Assembly: GCF_040760075.1 (NCBI RefSeq)
Contig: NZ_CP142884.1
Coordinates: forward strand, 5,290,637-5,354,636
Direction: 5' to 3'
Length of the DNA: 64,000 nucleotides
Source of the DNA: Sphingobacterium sp. R2
GTDB lineage: Bacteria; Bacteroidota; Bacteroidia; Sphingobacteriales; Sphingobacteriaceae
The stretch's first letter is position 1. The number at the start of each line of letters is the position of its first letter. Below the pieces are notes generated by a model. It worked only from the letters and a program-made list of their open reading frames with translations, did not search any database and had not been told where the DNA came from. Below, piece by piece: positions 24,640 through 34,133 of this stretch. The position numbers and the translations under genes were made by a program.

Positions 24640-25953
24640 TTACTTAATTGTTAATGTCAATACCAAATCTGCTTCATCTGTCGATGTTGGCAAATCCACG
24701 CGTAGACTATTGTTCTTATAATTAAACTTAATCTCTTTCTTTCCGATAAATGTGCTTACTTTTTTCACCTGATAAGGCAGGTTATTGATCAACAATTCCT
24801 TTTTATCCGTTTTAAACACATGTAGATACACCTGATTTCCTTTTTTTGTCAACGCATAATCCTCTGTTGGCGGCACCGCTCCCCCTTCTGTTCCATAGAT
24901 TGTTTCACCATATACCGATAGCCATTTTCCAAGCTCTTTCAAACGCTCCTGCTGATAGTCCTGAATCTCACCATTGGGCATGGGACCTACATTGAGCAAT
25001 AAATTGGAGCCATGACCAGCTGCCTTGACCAGGTATTTTAGTACTTCCTGAAATGATTTACGTGTCCGATCTTTCAGCTCAAATCCCCACGATCCAGCAA
25101 TTGTTCCACAGACTTCCTTCGGTAACTTCCCAACATCACGTGCATTCGTGCCAAACCCAGTGGTATTCTCTCCAGGTAAATCGCGTTCGAACATCTGAAA
25201 ATCTTCTCCTTCAAATGGAGCTAGATGATGATTGTTCCCGACCAAACATTGTGGCTGTAACGTATGAATCAGTTCATAGATCTCTTTGAAATGCCAATCT
25301 TCATTGGGCTTGTCCCAATGACCATCAAACCAGATTCCATCGATCGTGCCATAGTTGCTCAAAAGTTCGGTCAATTGGCTTTTCATAAACTGTATATAAT
25401 GATTCCAGTCACCTTTTGTTGAATCCCGACCTGCAATACCGCCCCCAGTCTTACCCACAGGCAAATAATCATCCCGGTGCCAATCCAAAAGCGAATAATA
25501 GAACATCACTTTTATCCCTTCCGCGCGACAGGCTTCCACCAATTCTTTTACGATATCCCGCTTGAAAGGAGATTTCTTAACCACATTGTAGTCGGAAACC
25601 TGGCTATTCCACATCGAAAAGCCATCATGGTGTCTCGTGGTAAAGGTGATATACTTTGCTCCGGCCTGTTTAAACAACTTTGCCCATTCCTTTGCATCAA
25701 AAGAAATCGGATTAAAAAATTTAGGTAAGAGCGCATATTCATCCAAACTGATATTCTGATTATTCATGACCCACTCACCATCTCCCAGCACACTATATAC
25801 CCCCCAATGGATAAATACTCCAAACCGGGATTGTGCGAACCATTCCCTATTTTTCAAATTTTCGGAACTCGGTTGATCATGTTGTTGGCTATAGCTCGCA
25901 GATACAGATCCGATTAGCAAGGCCAAACAAAAGATTACATGCTTAAGTTTCAT
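24640..25953 (-). CDS. Alpha-L-fucosidase, GH29
   Basis: A 437-residue exported glycosidase. The ATG at 25953 is chosen because it begins a clean signal peptide (MKLKHVIFCLALLIGSVSAS); the frame extends to 26028, overlapping the dehydratase gene. WFAQSRFGVFIHWGVYS, TTRHHDGFSMW and GIWFDGHWD identify GH29, with the aspartate of WFDG (D210) as the expected nucleophile. It removes terminal alpha-L-fucose from glycans in the periplasm or at the surface. Encoded inside the fucose operon without SusC/SusD, it supplies the free sugar that FucP imports. Linkage preference cannot be read from sequence. Confidence 0.93.
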   Translation of the reverse strand: MKLKHVIFCLALLIGSVSASYSQQHDQPSSENLKNREWFAQSRFGVFIHWGVYSVLGDGEWVMNNQNISLDEYALLPKFFNPISFDAKEWAKLFKQAGAKYITFTTRHHDGFSMWNSQVSDYNVVKKSPFKRDIVKELVEACRAEGIKVMFYYSLLDWHRDDYLPVGKTGGGIAGRDSTKGDWNHYIQFMKSQLTELLSNYGTIDGIWFDGHWDKPNEDWHFKEIYELIHTLQPQCLVGNNHHLAPFEGEDFQMFERDLPGENTTGFGTNARDVGKLPKEVCGTIAGSWGFELKDRTRKSFQEVLKYLVKAAGHGSNLLLNVGPMPNGEIQDYQQERLKELGKWLSVYGETIYGTEGGAVPPTEDYALTKKGNQVYLHVFKTDKKELLINNLPYQVKKVSTFIGKKEIKFNYKNNSLRVDLPTSTDEADLVLTLTIK

Positions 25954-26003
25954 ATGTAAATGATTAGTTGTCATTTGATTTCCAATTAACTCATGATATC
26001 CAA

Positions 26004-27665
26004 CTACAAAGAAACACCTCGACGCCAAGGGATGAAATCATCTTGGCCCAACAGCACGGCCTTTGGTTGTATTCTACCAGAAGCAACTTCAATCACATAA
26101 TCCAAAATGCGGTGTGCAGCTTCCTCAATAGTTTCTGTTCCCTCGATAATAGTTCCACAATTTAGATCCAATATATCCGGCATTTTCTCAAAAGTCTTTG
26201 TATTTGTCGAAAGCTTGACTACTGGAGCGATTGGGTTTCCTGTAGGCGTACCCAACCCTGTTGTAAAAAGGACGATATTGGCACCAGCTGCCACCTCTGC
26301 AGTGGTACTTTCTACATCGTTACCAGGAGTACATAATAGGTTTAATCCCGGGCGGTTAGCCAGTTCAGGATAATCAACCACCGCCATAACAGGCGATGTT
26401 CCTCCTTTTTTGGCAGCACCTGCAGATTTGATCGCGTCTGTAATCAAACCGTCACGAATATTGCCTGGCGAAGGATTCATATAGAAACCCGAACCATCAG
26501 CTTCGGCTTTTGCGTTGTATGTACGCATCAGCGACATAAAACGATCTGCTGTTGGCTCGTCAATACAACGATCACTCAACTCTTGTTCTACACCACATAA
26601 CTCTGGAAACTCCGCCAAAATCACAGAGCCACCCAAGCTCACCAAAATATCCGACACAAAACCAAGCGCTGGATTGGCAGAGATGCCCGAGAACCCATCT
26701 GAGCCGCCACATTCCAAACCGATACACAATTTGTCCAGCGGAGCAGGTCTGCGTTCATTTTGATTGGCTTGCATCATCCCTGCAAAAGTTGCTTTGATGG
26801 CCTTTTGCATAAGCTCCCTTTCAGTTCCCTCTTTCTGCTGCTCGAAAACATATAAAGGCCGATCGAAACCGGGACTTCGTTTTTCAATTTCCGCCTTCAG
26901 AATAGAAGCCTGCGCATGCTGACATCCTAAACTCAACACAGTTGCCCCTGCCACATTTGGATGCGTGATATAACCAGCCAAAAGACCACATAACGCATCC
27001 GAATCCATACGCGTTCCACCGCATCCCATCTCATGGTTTAAAAATTTGATTCCATCAACATTTTTGAACAGACGGTCGTGCTCGCCCGCACTCGAATTAG
27101 CCAGTAGCTCGTGGTTAAGAATGTCAGTAACGTCCGCACCAGACTTATAGCGCTCAATCAAATCTTCTACTTCAGAAACATAATTATTTGCTTTTACTTT
27201 ATAGCCGAGTTTCTCCTCAAAGGCAGCCTTCAAGGTCAATACATTTCTATTTTCGCAAAAAACCAATGGAATAACCAACCAGTAATTGGCCGTTCCAACA
27301 GTCCCATTTGAACGGTGAAATCCATTGAACGTCTTATCTTTAAATGCAGAAACATCTGGTTTTGTCCAAGCTGTCTTACGGTTCCCCATTCTAAAATCTT
27401 CCGAAGCATGACGCAAGTTTTCAGTGGTAATGAGTTCACCTTCCGTTAAGGGTGTGTTCAATTTCCCAACCAGAACACCGTACATCAGTATCTCCGTATC
27501 TTGTTCCATGGGTTGAATGGTGAATTTATGTTTGGCAGCAACAGCTTGCTTTAATGTAAATTCCTTACCTTCAAAAAGAATCGTTGTTCCCGCAGCCAAG
27601 TCCTGTAATGCAACAAGGACATTATCCATTGGATGGATCTGTAAATAGCGTTGTATAGCCATCAT
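26004..27665 (-). CDS. UxaA-family dehydratase, probable L-fuconate dehydratase
   Basis: A 553-residue enzyme of the altronate/galactarate dehydratase family. The N-terminal SAF-like domain (about 1-100) is followed by the catalytic region with NHEMGCGGTRMDSD, LSLGCQHAQ and GLECGGSDGFSG, whose cysteines and acidic residues belong to the iron/metal site. In this operon it should turn L-fuconate into 2-keto-3-deoxy-L-fuconate. The classical Xanthomonas FucD is an enolase-superfamily enzyme, so here an unrelated family fills the step, as also in the Campylobacter fucose locus. The start overlaps the mutarotase stop by one base. Confidence 0.85.
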   Translation of the reverse strand: MMAIQRYLQIHPMDNVLVALQDLAAGTTILFEGKEFTLKQAVAAKHKFTIQPMEQDTEILMYGVLVGKLNTPLTEGELITTENLRHASEDFRMGNRKTAWTKPDVSAFKDKTFNGFHRSNGTVGTANYWLVIPLVFCENRNVLTLKAAFEEKLGYKVKANNYVSEVEDLIERYKSGADVTDILNHELLANSSAGEHDRLFKNVDGIKFLNHEMGCGGTRMDSDALCGLLAGYITHPNVAGATVLSLGCQHAQASILKAEIEKRSPGFDRPLYVFEQQKEGTERELMQKAIKATFAGMMQANQNERRPAPLDKLCIGLECGGSDGFSGISANPALGFVSDILVSLGGSVILAEFPELCGVEQELSDRCIDEPTADRFMSLMRTYNAKAEADGSGFYMNPSPGNIRDGLITDAIKSAGAAKKGGTSPVMAVVDYPELANRPGLNLLCTPGNDVESTTAEVAAGANIVLFTTGLGTPTGNPIAPVVKLSTNTKTFEKMPDILDLNCGTIIEGTETIEEAAHRILDYVIEVASGRIQPKAVLLGQDDFIPWRRGVSL

Positions 27666-27997
27666 TATACTAATTCAAATATTTTTGTCATCATTACCCA
27701 TTTCTCTCCCGGCTGTGCCCCCGGAATAGCCGATTGATATTTCCACATCAGCTGTTCCCATTCCTGCACCTTTTCATTGGCAGCATCCATAGCAGATTTT
27801 TTCTCAAATGAAAAATCTTCGCCAACCTCCATGTTCATAAACAATCTATTTTCAAAACGATAGATCTCCATCTGCAGAATTCCTGCATCCAGTATCGAGC
27901 GTTTTATTTCGGGCCACACTTCACGGTGGTAATCCTCATATTCCTTGATCAATTGTGGATCGTCTACAAGATCCAGGGCCATGACATATCTTTTCAT
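27665..27997 (-). CDS. L-fucose/L-rhamnose mutarotase
   Basis: A 110-residue RhaM/RhaU-type dimeric alpha-beta-barrel protein. The conserved core YEDYHREVWPEIKRSI, ILQMEIYRFENRLFM and the Trp-rich end QEWEQLMWKYQ are visible. It interconverts the alpha and beta anomers of the 6-deoxy sugar, feeding the anomer used by the dehydrogenase. It is coupled to the dehydratase by a one-base overlap and lies ten bases after fucP, so L-fucose is the likely substrate rather than rhamnose. Confidence 0.88.
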   Translation of the reverse strand: MKRYVMALDLVDDPQLIKEYEDYHREVWPEIKRSILDAGILQMEIYRFENRLFMNMEVGEDFSFEKKSAMDAANEKVQEWEQLMWKYQSAIPGAQPGEKWVMMTKIFELV

Positions 27998-28007
27998 TAC
28001 TAACTAA

Positions 28008-29282
28008 TTAATGTGATTTAAGATTTTCCGTTTCCGCAATACTGACATTTCTATTTTGGAAAGCAAACAACAAGACAACAATAAAACAAACCAATGGCAC
28101 AAAATATCCATATTGGAAATGTCCCGTTTTATCCGAGATAAAACCCAATATTGGAGGCAACAAAGCGCCACCAACAATAGACATGACGATCAAACTAGAG
28201 GCAGATTTGGTGTCGGCACCGATGCCTTGTACACCAAACGCGAATATCGTCGGAAACATAATGGACATAAAGAAAGCAATGCCAATCAAAGCATATAGGG
28301 TCTGAATACCTGATCCGAAGATGACAAATAGCGATAGCACAATCGCTATAGCGGAATAGATGACCAGGAGTTTGGATGCTGACACAAAACGCATAAAAAA
28401 TGTACCGATAAACCGGCCCAGCATAAAAGCCAATCCAGCAAACCCAGCATAATCGGCACCATCTTTACCCGATATGCCGGCAGCTTCTGTTGCATATAAT
28501 ACCAGGAAGCTTAAAATACAAACTTGCGCTCCGACGTAGAAAAACTGAGCCACCACCGCCCAACGCACATTTTTATGACGCAGTGCATGGAAAAAACCGG
28601 CTCTACCTTCTTCCTCCGCATCTTTGATATCAGGCAATTTGGTAAAGAAAAACAAGGCAGCGATCAATAAAATCAATATCCCCAGTACCACATAGGGCAA
28701 TTTTACAGCAGCTGTTTCCGACTGAATATACGCCATCTTTGCTTGTTCAGCCATTTGCGCAAGTTCCGCCTGTGATTTGGGTTCATGTGATAAAATAAAT
28801 TTGCCACCAAAAATCGGAGCCACAAAGGCTGCTAATCCATTAAACGACTGGGCAAAATTAAGCCGTTGCGCCGATGAAGCCGGATCCCCCAAGATAGCAA
28901 CGTAAGGATTGGCAGCGGTTTCCAGAATGGTAAGACCACAGGCAACAACGAATAGCGCACCCAAAAAGAAAACATAACTGATCGTGTTGGCAGCAGGTAC
29001 AAAAAGAAAACAGCCAATCGCGAAAAAGATCAATCCGATCAAAATACCAGCTTTATAGCCATATCGTTTCATAATGATACCTGCAGGAATGGCCATCACA
29101 AAATAAGCAATGAAGACGGCAGAATCGACCAATGACGCTTGGAAGTGCGTCAAACTAAACGCATTTCTCAAATGCGGAATTAAGATTGGATCTAGGTTAT
29201 GAATAAATCCCCAAAAAAAGAATAAGGATGTCACCAAAATCAAGGCAAATGTGTAACTCTTTTTATTCGTCATATCTTTCAA
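28008..29282 (-). CDS. fucP: L-fucose:H+ symporter
   Basis: A 424-residue MFS transporter of the FucP/GluP family with 12 membrane helices. LFFFWGFIHNLDPILIPHLR at the first helix and LTILETAANPYV at the fourth are hallmark segments. It imports L-fucose with a proton. It is the first gene of the operon and divergent from the AraC-type gene across about 134 bases, in which I find no convincing promoter on the reverse strand (best TATACTTG, without a -33). MKDM versus an internal Met start is a minor ambiguity. Confidence 0.93.
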   Translation of the reverse strand: MKDMTNKKSYTFALILVTSLFFFWGFIHNLDPILIPHLRNAFSLTHFQASLVDSAVFIAYFVMAIPAGIIMKRYGYKAGILIGLIFFAIGCFLFVPAANTISYVFFLGALFVVACGLTILETAANPYVAILGDPASSAQRLNFAQSFNGLAAFVAPIFGGKFILSHEPKSQAELAQMAEQAKMAYIQSETAAVKLPYVVLGILILLIAALFFFTKLPDIKDAEEEGRAGFFHALRHKNVRWAVVAQFFYVGAQVCILSFLVLYATEAAGISGKDGADYAGFAGLAFMLGRFIGTFFMRFVSASKLLVIYSAIAIVLSLFVIFGSGIQTLYALIGIAFFMSIMFPTIFAFGVQGIGADTKSASSLIVMSIVGGALLPPILGFISDKTGHFQYGYFVPLVCFIVVLLFAFQNRNVSIAETENLKSH

Positions 29283-29416
29283 ATGGTTATAAGTAGTTAT
29301 TTATGTAAAATAAGTTTAAAAATGCTAGACAACATTCAAGTATATTATCAAATTATTAAGCTATATTACCATAACCGAACTCAAATTGGTAACTTTACAG
29401 CATATATTTCACAATT

Positions 29417-30280
29417 ATGAAAGCACAGTTGCTTCATTTAAATAGTAACCCTGAGCATTCATTCAATGCCAGAAGAGACAATACTCCGCAATACCACAAC
29501 CTTTGGCATTATCACGAAGAACTGGAATTGATTTATTTTGCTAAAGGCTCGGGTACTCAATTTATTGGGGACAGCGTTAGGCGTTTTGAATCGGGCGACA
29601 TCACACTGGTGGGTTCCAATTTACCTCATTATTGGCTGTTTGATGCCATTTATCTGCAAAAGGAAAAAGCTGAACACGCAGATATCCGCGTACTTCATTT
29701 TAAAGAGAACTTCTGGGGGAATGATTTTATCAGTTTACCTGAAAATAAAGCGCTCAAAGAGCTTTTTCGCGTATCCAAAAGAGGCATTTCCTTAGCAACG
29801 CACAGCCGATTAAAAACCATGCAATTAATTGATGCTATTTTGACAACAACAGGCACGCCACGCATTATTCATTTACTGGAAATCTTAGCGTGCATTTCGG
29901 AAGAAGAAAAACATGACTTATTAACCAGCGCCAATTTTACCATCCAATTGCAAGATCAGGATGCCAACCGTATGCAGGTTGCAATGCAATTTATAGGTGA
30001 AAATTACCGCGACCAAATACGGCTGCAGGACCTTGCTTCGCTAACGGGTATGACACCAAATTCATTCTGTCGCTTTTTCAAGTCACAGACCGGAAAAACA
30101 CTCTTTCAGTTTTTAATCGAAATGCGCGTGAAGACAGCCTGCAATTTATTGATAGAAAACAAACAGACGGTAAAGCAAATCTGTTTTGAAGCCGGTTTTC
30201 AAAACTTCTCCAGCTTTCACAAGTACTTCAAAAACGTAACCGGTACTACTCCCCTCAACTTTCAGCGATCAAAAGCTTAA
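29417..30280 (+). CDS. AraC-family transcriptional regulator (probable fucose operon activator)
   Basis: A 287-residue protein. The N-terminal cupin-like sensor (about 20-100) contains YHNLWHYHEELELIY, typical of sugar-binding AraC proteins. The C-terminal double HTH begins near 190 (IRLQDLASLTGMTPNSFCRFFKSQ) and ends with VKQICFEAGFQNFSSFHKYFK and TGTTPLNF. It is divergent from fucP, the standard arrangement for a pathway-specific activator, so L-fucose or a metabolite is the likely effector. Its last 12 bases overlap the convergent quinone oxidoreductase gene. Confidence 0.9.
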   Translation: MKAQLLHLNSNPEHSFNARRDNTPQYHNLWHYHEELELIYFAKGSGTQFIGDSVRRFESGDITLVGSNLPHYWLFDAIYLQKEKAEHADIRVLHFKENFWGNDFISLPENKALKELFRVSKRGISLATHSRLKTMQLIDAILTTTGTPRIIHLLEILACISEEEKHDLLTSANFTIQLQDQDANRMQVAMQFIGENYRDQIRLQDLASLTGMTPNSFCRFFKSQTGKTLFQFLIEMRVKTACNLLIENKQTVKQICFEAGFQNFSSFHKYFKNVTGTTPLNFQRSKA

Positions 30281-31240
30281 AACAATCTTACCCAATACAC
30301 TTGAGTCTTCCATCAGCCGATGAGCCTCGGGAGCCTCAGCAAAAGGAAGCACCTGGTATATCGTGGGTTTAAAATGTCCAGTATTGAGCTTGGGCCATAC
30401 CTGAGACCAGATCTCGTCACGTAATATTTGCTTAAATTCGCGGTCTCGGGAACGTAGTGTACTCCCTGTTAAAAGGATGCGTTTTTGCATCAATTGGAGC
30501 AAATTCAATTCAACTTTTGCGTTTTCCATCGCATTAATATACACCAGTCGGCCATCGGAGTTCAAGAGGCGGATATTTTTCTCAAAATAGGAACCACCAA
30601 TGCTGTCTAAAATAACATCCACGCCTACAGCCTTGAGCTGCTGCTCGAAATCTTCTGTTTTATAATTTATAGTTTTGACGGCTCCCAATGATTCGCAAAA
30701 AGTAGCTTTCTCGGGCGAGCTGACTGTCGAATATACTTCCGCACCAAACAATGATGCGAGCTGAATTGCTGTACTACCAATCCCACCAGCGCCGCCATGT
30801 ACCAAAAAGTGCTCACCTGTCTGTAATTTCCCCCGTCGGAAAACATTGTCCCATACCGTAAAAACGGTTTCTGGAAGTGAGGCTGCCTCGGCAAAATCCA
30901 GATGATCTGGGATAGGCAAACAATGACCCTGATAGACTTTGGCATAGGTGGCATAACCTCCGCCCCCTACGAGTGCACAGACGCGATCGCCGACATTCCA
31001 GTCCGTAACATCCTTCCCTTTCGCAACGACAACACCGGCGATCTCCAAGCCAGGTATCCGAGGATCTACTCCGGCTGGTGCAGGATAACTCCCTTTACGT
31101 TGGAATACATCAGGTCTATTGACTCCTGCAGCTTTTACTTCCACTAAAACTTCGTATTGTCCGGGCTGCGGCATTTCCGCATCGCTAACTTGCAAAACTT
31201 CCGGTCCACCGGGTGCAGTAATAATAACAGCTTTCATCAT
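30269..31240 (-). CDS. NAD(P)H:quinone oxidoreductase, medium-chain dehydrogenase family
   Basis: A 323-residue zinc-free MDR enzyme of the QOR/PIG3 type. VKAAGVNRPDVFQRKGSYP lies near the start, the Rossmann motif VHGGAGGIGSTAIQLA near 140-155, and the NADPH loop and GGSYFEKNIRLLNSDGRLV follow. It reduces quinones or reactive enones with NADPH in the cytoplasm. The start could be 31240 or 31237; the former overlaps the preceding receptor-like gene by four bases (ATGA). The 3' end overlaps the AraC gene tail-to-tail. Confidence 0.88.
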   Translation of the reverse strand: MMKAVIITAPGGPEVLQVSDAEMPQPGQYEVLVEVKAAGVNRPDVFQRKGSYPAPAGVDPRIPGLEIAGVVVAKGKDVTDWNVGDRVCALVGGGGYATYAKVYQGHCLPIPDHLDFAEAASLPETVFTVWDNVFRRGKLQTGEHFLVHGGAGGIGSTAIQLASLFGAEVYSTVSSPEKATFCESLGAVKTINYKTEDFEQQLKAVGVDVILDSIGGSYFEKNIRLLNSDGRLVYINAMENAKVELNLLQLMQKRILLTGSTLRSRDREFKQILRDEIWSQVWPKLNTGHFKPTIYQVLPFAEAPEAHRLMEDSSVLGKIVLSF

Positions 31241-34023
31241 GATTTTTTAGGATATTTTTGTAATCTTATATTAAGGGAAAGCATAAAGTAACGCGCCAGT
31301 CGATTATTACGTACATCTAAAATGTCATTTCCTAAGACGACGCGCGAAATTCCTGTATTCTGGTTCATCAAATCGAATCCCTGAAAACGCAGCATACCGC
31401 GGTTATTGCGACCAAACGTATATTCCATATAGGCATTGATTATCGTTGGGCTAATATTGCTCCAAGAGCTTGAATATCCTGCGTTAAACTTTTGGGAAAG
31501 CTCAAGCCCCATCGTAAAATGTGTACCCAAATACGCCTTAGATCCCAGGCCAACAATACCCGAATGCACGGTGATATTGTCTTGAACAGGCCAATCAAAT
31601 GTCGCCCTGTTCAAGGAATAGTTACCATTTAATTCGGCTTCGAATATATCACTCCACGTATAGCGAAATTGAATCGCTTGAGTAACCAAAAGATGGCCAC
31701 CAAAGCTCTTTTTATCGTTTACATACGAGATATTGTTATAATAATCTGCATTTCCATTCAGGCTCATCTGCAGATTATCGGACAACAACGAGGCGGTAAA
31801 CAGATAATAGCTCTTAACATCGTAATATCCTTCGGTATTGCGATAGGTCGTTTTTTGTATAGTCGAATTGGGATCAATTGTGCGGTTGGCAACAATCTTA
31901 TCATTCACCAGATTAAGAGCAAGACTAGCTTCCAAGTACTGACCACGGCGTGTAATTGATTTCCGGTATTTTGAAACAAAGCTATGTGCAAATTCCGATT
32001 TTAGATCTTTATTTCCGACGACAATATTTTGTGTGTTGGTATTGTCCACCACAGGTTGTATTTGATAGAAACTAGGTTGATTATTACGACCATAATAATC
32101 CATCGAAAGGTCTTCCTCTTTGCTGAATTTCCATTTCAATCCTGCGGATGGCACAAGGTTCACATTGGAATAGGAAGTTTTTATCAGCTTGTCTGTAGAA
32201 CTTCCTGTCAGTTCCGAAGGTTGCACAGCAAAGCCGAAACTCACTTTCACTTTGTCACTCAGATCCTGCCGATACACCATGCCGACTTTATTGCTTGCAA
32301 AGGCATAGTCGTACTTCAAACTCAGCGAATCCACCAAGATAGGCCCATTGTCAAAGTTGTTGTCAAAAGTGGAACGTCTAGCATCAATCTTTGTATAGTC
32401 AAAATCGTAATTGATTTCCAAAGTCCCTCCTAAATCAACGGGTTCGACGAGGGATAAGCGACTTTGGATATTTTTATTTTCACTGCTGGATCGGACGCCT
32501 TGGTTTAGATACGTCTCTGTTATTCTGGGCAAGTTTGAGCTACTATCGATTGCTTTATTAAAGTCGCGGACTTCCTCATCTTTATCCAAAGAATTAAAGT
32601 CGGTATGCAAGGTGTAAAGCACTTTGCGTCCCGGTTTGGTAAAACTTCTGACATAAAAAAGATCTAAAGCTGCTGCCGGACTTTCCGTACTACTGCCCGC
32701 ATCATAGTTACCCGTACTACTCAATAAATTATTCTGTATCTTCCTATCTTTCCACGTATGGCTGGTAGCATTGGTATATGACACTTTCGGCGATATTTTA
32801 AGCTGATCTTTGGGAGACAGCTTGATATCAAAATCCCAGTCCATTTTATGAGTACGATCAATCGATTTTATGCTGTATTCTTCAGAATTGCTGATCAAAT
32901 TGTTAACCCCTTTCCCATATCCATATATGGACTGCAATAATGAATTTCCCTGGATGTAATTATTCCGCTGTGTAAAAGAATATTTACCACTGGCGGTCAC
33001 GTTTTTAGAAAGCGGACTAGAAAAACTTCCTCCCACAGATCCGATTTTATTGAGTCCATCTGTAGGGTCTGCAAAGTCGGCAAGTTCGCCCATTTCCCGC
33101 TCCCGCTCTCCACCATTGGGGGAACCGAAAGAAAAGAGGTTTGTATTGGTATTGTTTACTGATGTGATAATAGAATATTCCCTTCCATCATTAAAGCGGT
33201 TCAGCCCAGCACTGCCCAAATAACGATCGGCCGAACCACCGCCTAATGTAGCCTGTCCAAAAGTAATTTTCTTCTTATCATCTTTAAGGACGATATTCAG
33301 AATCTTTTCAGATTCAGCACTTTTAATTCCTTTCGCTGTAGCCTCATCCCCATAAAAATCGATCACCTGAACACTTTTCACAAAATCTGCCGGTAGATTG
33401 CGTGTAGCTGTAAGTACATCGCCGCCAAAGAATTTTTTTCCATCGACTTTAACGGAGGATATAGGTTTGCCAAAGGCATAAACAGAACCATCCCTTGAAA
33501 CCTGTACATTTGGCAACGCCTTGAGAGCTTCCTCCAACAGTGCGCGGTGATCGAATTGGAAGGCATCCAAATTGAATTGAACAGTATCCTGCTTATAGAC
33601 AATAGGCTTATACTTCAGTACAACAACCTCTTTGAGCAAAGATACATGGGGAAACATCGTTAGCTTTCCCACATCCAATGTCGCTGTTGTACTATTGTAC
33701 AGTGGATAGCTACGTTCCAATATACTCAGGCCCAACTGACTACAACTAATACGAATATCATTACCTTGCACACGGCTGAAATGAAAATACCCTGTGGCGG
33801 ACGTTGAAGAGAACAAGGTATCGCGAGAGCTTGTCAGATGAACACTCACACCATTTAACGGTTTTCCTGCTGTATCTACAACAATACCATACACCTCTTT
33901 TTTTGACACTTGCCCTAAGGCGCTTTTAGGTAAAAAAAACAAGTTCGTTATAGCTAAAAAAAGTACTAACCGGATAATATTCCCGTCCCTTAGTTCCATC
34001 AAACAGACTTTGCGATAATACAA
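31237..34023 (-). CDS. Outer-membrane beta-barrel protein with carboxypeptidase-like N-domain
   Basis: A 928-residue exported protein. After a signal peptide (cleavage near LG|QVSKKE), residues about 40-120 form a carboxypeptidase regulatory-like beta-sandwich (VYGIVVDTAGKPLNGVSVHL). A plug-like segment (about 150-240, ALKALPNVQVSRDGS and SVKVDGKKFFGGD) follows, then a large C-terminal barrel ending in aromatic residues. This is the Bacteroidota outer-membrane barrel / TonB-dependent-receptor-like family without a SusD partner. The ligand is unknown. ATG at 33999 (MELRDGNII) is an equally good start. The oxidoreductase downstream overlaps by four bases, perhaps only by chance of operon packing. 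Confidence 0.8.
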   Translation of the reverse strand: MYYRKVCLMELRDGNIIRLVLFLAITNLFFLPKSALGQVSKKEVYGIVVDTAGKPLNGVSVHLTSSRDTLFSSTSATGYFHFSRVQGNDIRISCSQLGLSILERSYPLYNSTTATLDVGKLTMFPHVSLLKEVVVLKYKPIVYKQDTVQFNLDAFQFDHRALLEEALKALPNVQVSRDGSVYAFGKPISSVKVDGKKFFGGDVLTATRNLPADFVKSVQVIDFYGDEATAKGIKSAESEKILNIVLKDDKKKITFGQATLGGGSADRYLGSAGLNRFNDGREYSIITSVNNTNTNLFSFGSPNGGEREREMGELADFADPTDGLNKIGSVGGSFSSPLSKNVTASGKYSFTQRNNYIQGNSLLQSIYGYGKGVNNLISNSEEYSIKSIDRTHKMDWDFDIKLSPKDQLKISPKVSYTNATSHTWKDRKIQNNLLSSTGNYDAGSSTESPAAALDLFYVRSFTKPGRKVLYTLHTDFNSLDKDEEVRDFNKAIDSSSNLPRITETYLNQGVRSSSENKNIQSRLSLVEPVDLGGTLEINYDFDYTKIDARRSTFDNNFDNGPILVDSLSLKYDYAFASNKVGMVYRQDLSDKVKVSFGFAVQPSELTGSSTDKLIKTSYSNVNLVPSAGLKWKFSKEEDLSMDYYGRNNQPSFYQIQPVVDNTNTQNIVVGNKDLKSEFAHSFVSKYRKSITRRGQYLEASLALNLVNDKIVANRTIDPNSTIQKTTYRNTEGYYDVKSYYLFTASLLSDNLQMSLNGNADYYNNISYVNDKKSFGGHLLVTQAIQFRYTWSDIFEAELNGNYSLNRATFDWPVQDNITVHSGIVGLGSKAYLGTHFTMGLELSQKFNAGYSSSWSNISPTIINAYMEYTFGRNNRGMLRFQGFDLMNQNTGISRVVLGNDILDVRNNRLARYFMLSLNIRLQKYPKKS

Positions 34024-34080
34024 TTCAATATAAGAATTCTTAAGCTATTAACGTAAAAAGTTATGATTTTGTATATAAAA

Positions 34081-34109
34081 AAACGAGCTGTCGGATAAAC
34101 AGCTCGTTT
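34081..34109 (-). terminator. Terminator after the ferritin gene
   Basis: AAACGAGCTGT / ACAGCTCGTTT, a perfect 11-base stem with a 7-base loop and flanking A/T runs, 25 bases beyond the ferritin stop. Confidence 0.85.
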
Positions 34110-34133
34110 CTTTATACCTATTTTACAAAATTA

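Noticed and set aside
25954..26028. Upstream extension of the fucosidase
   Set aside because: A signal peptide begins at the internal methionine (25953); the extension overlaps the dehydratase gene.
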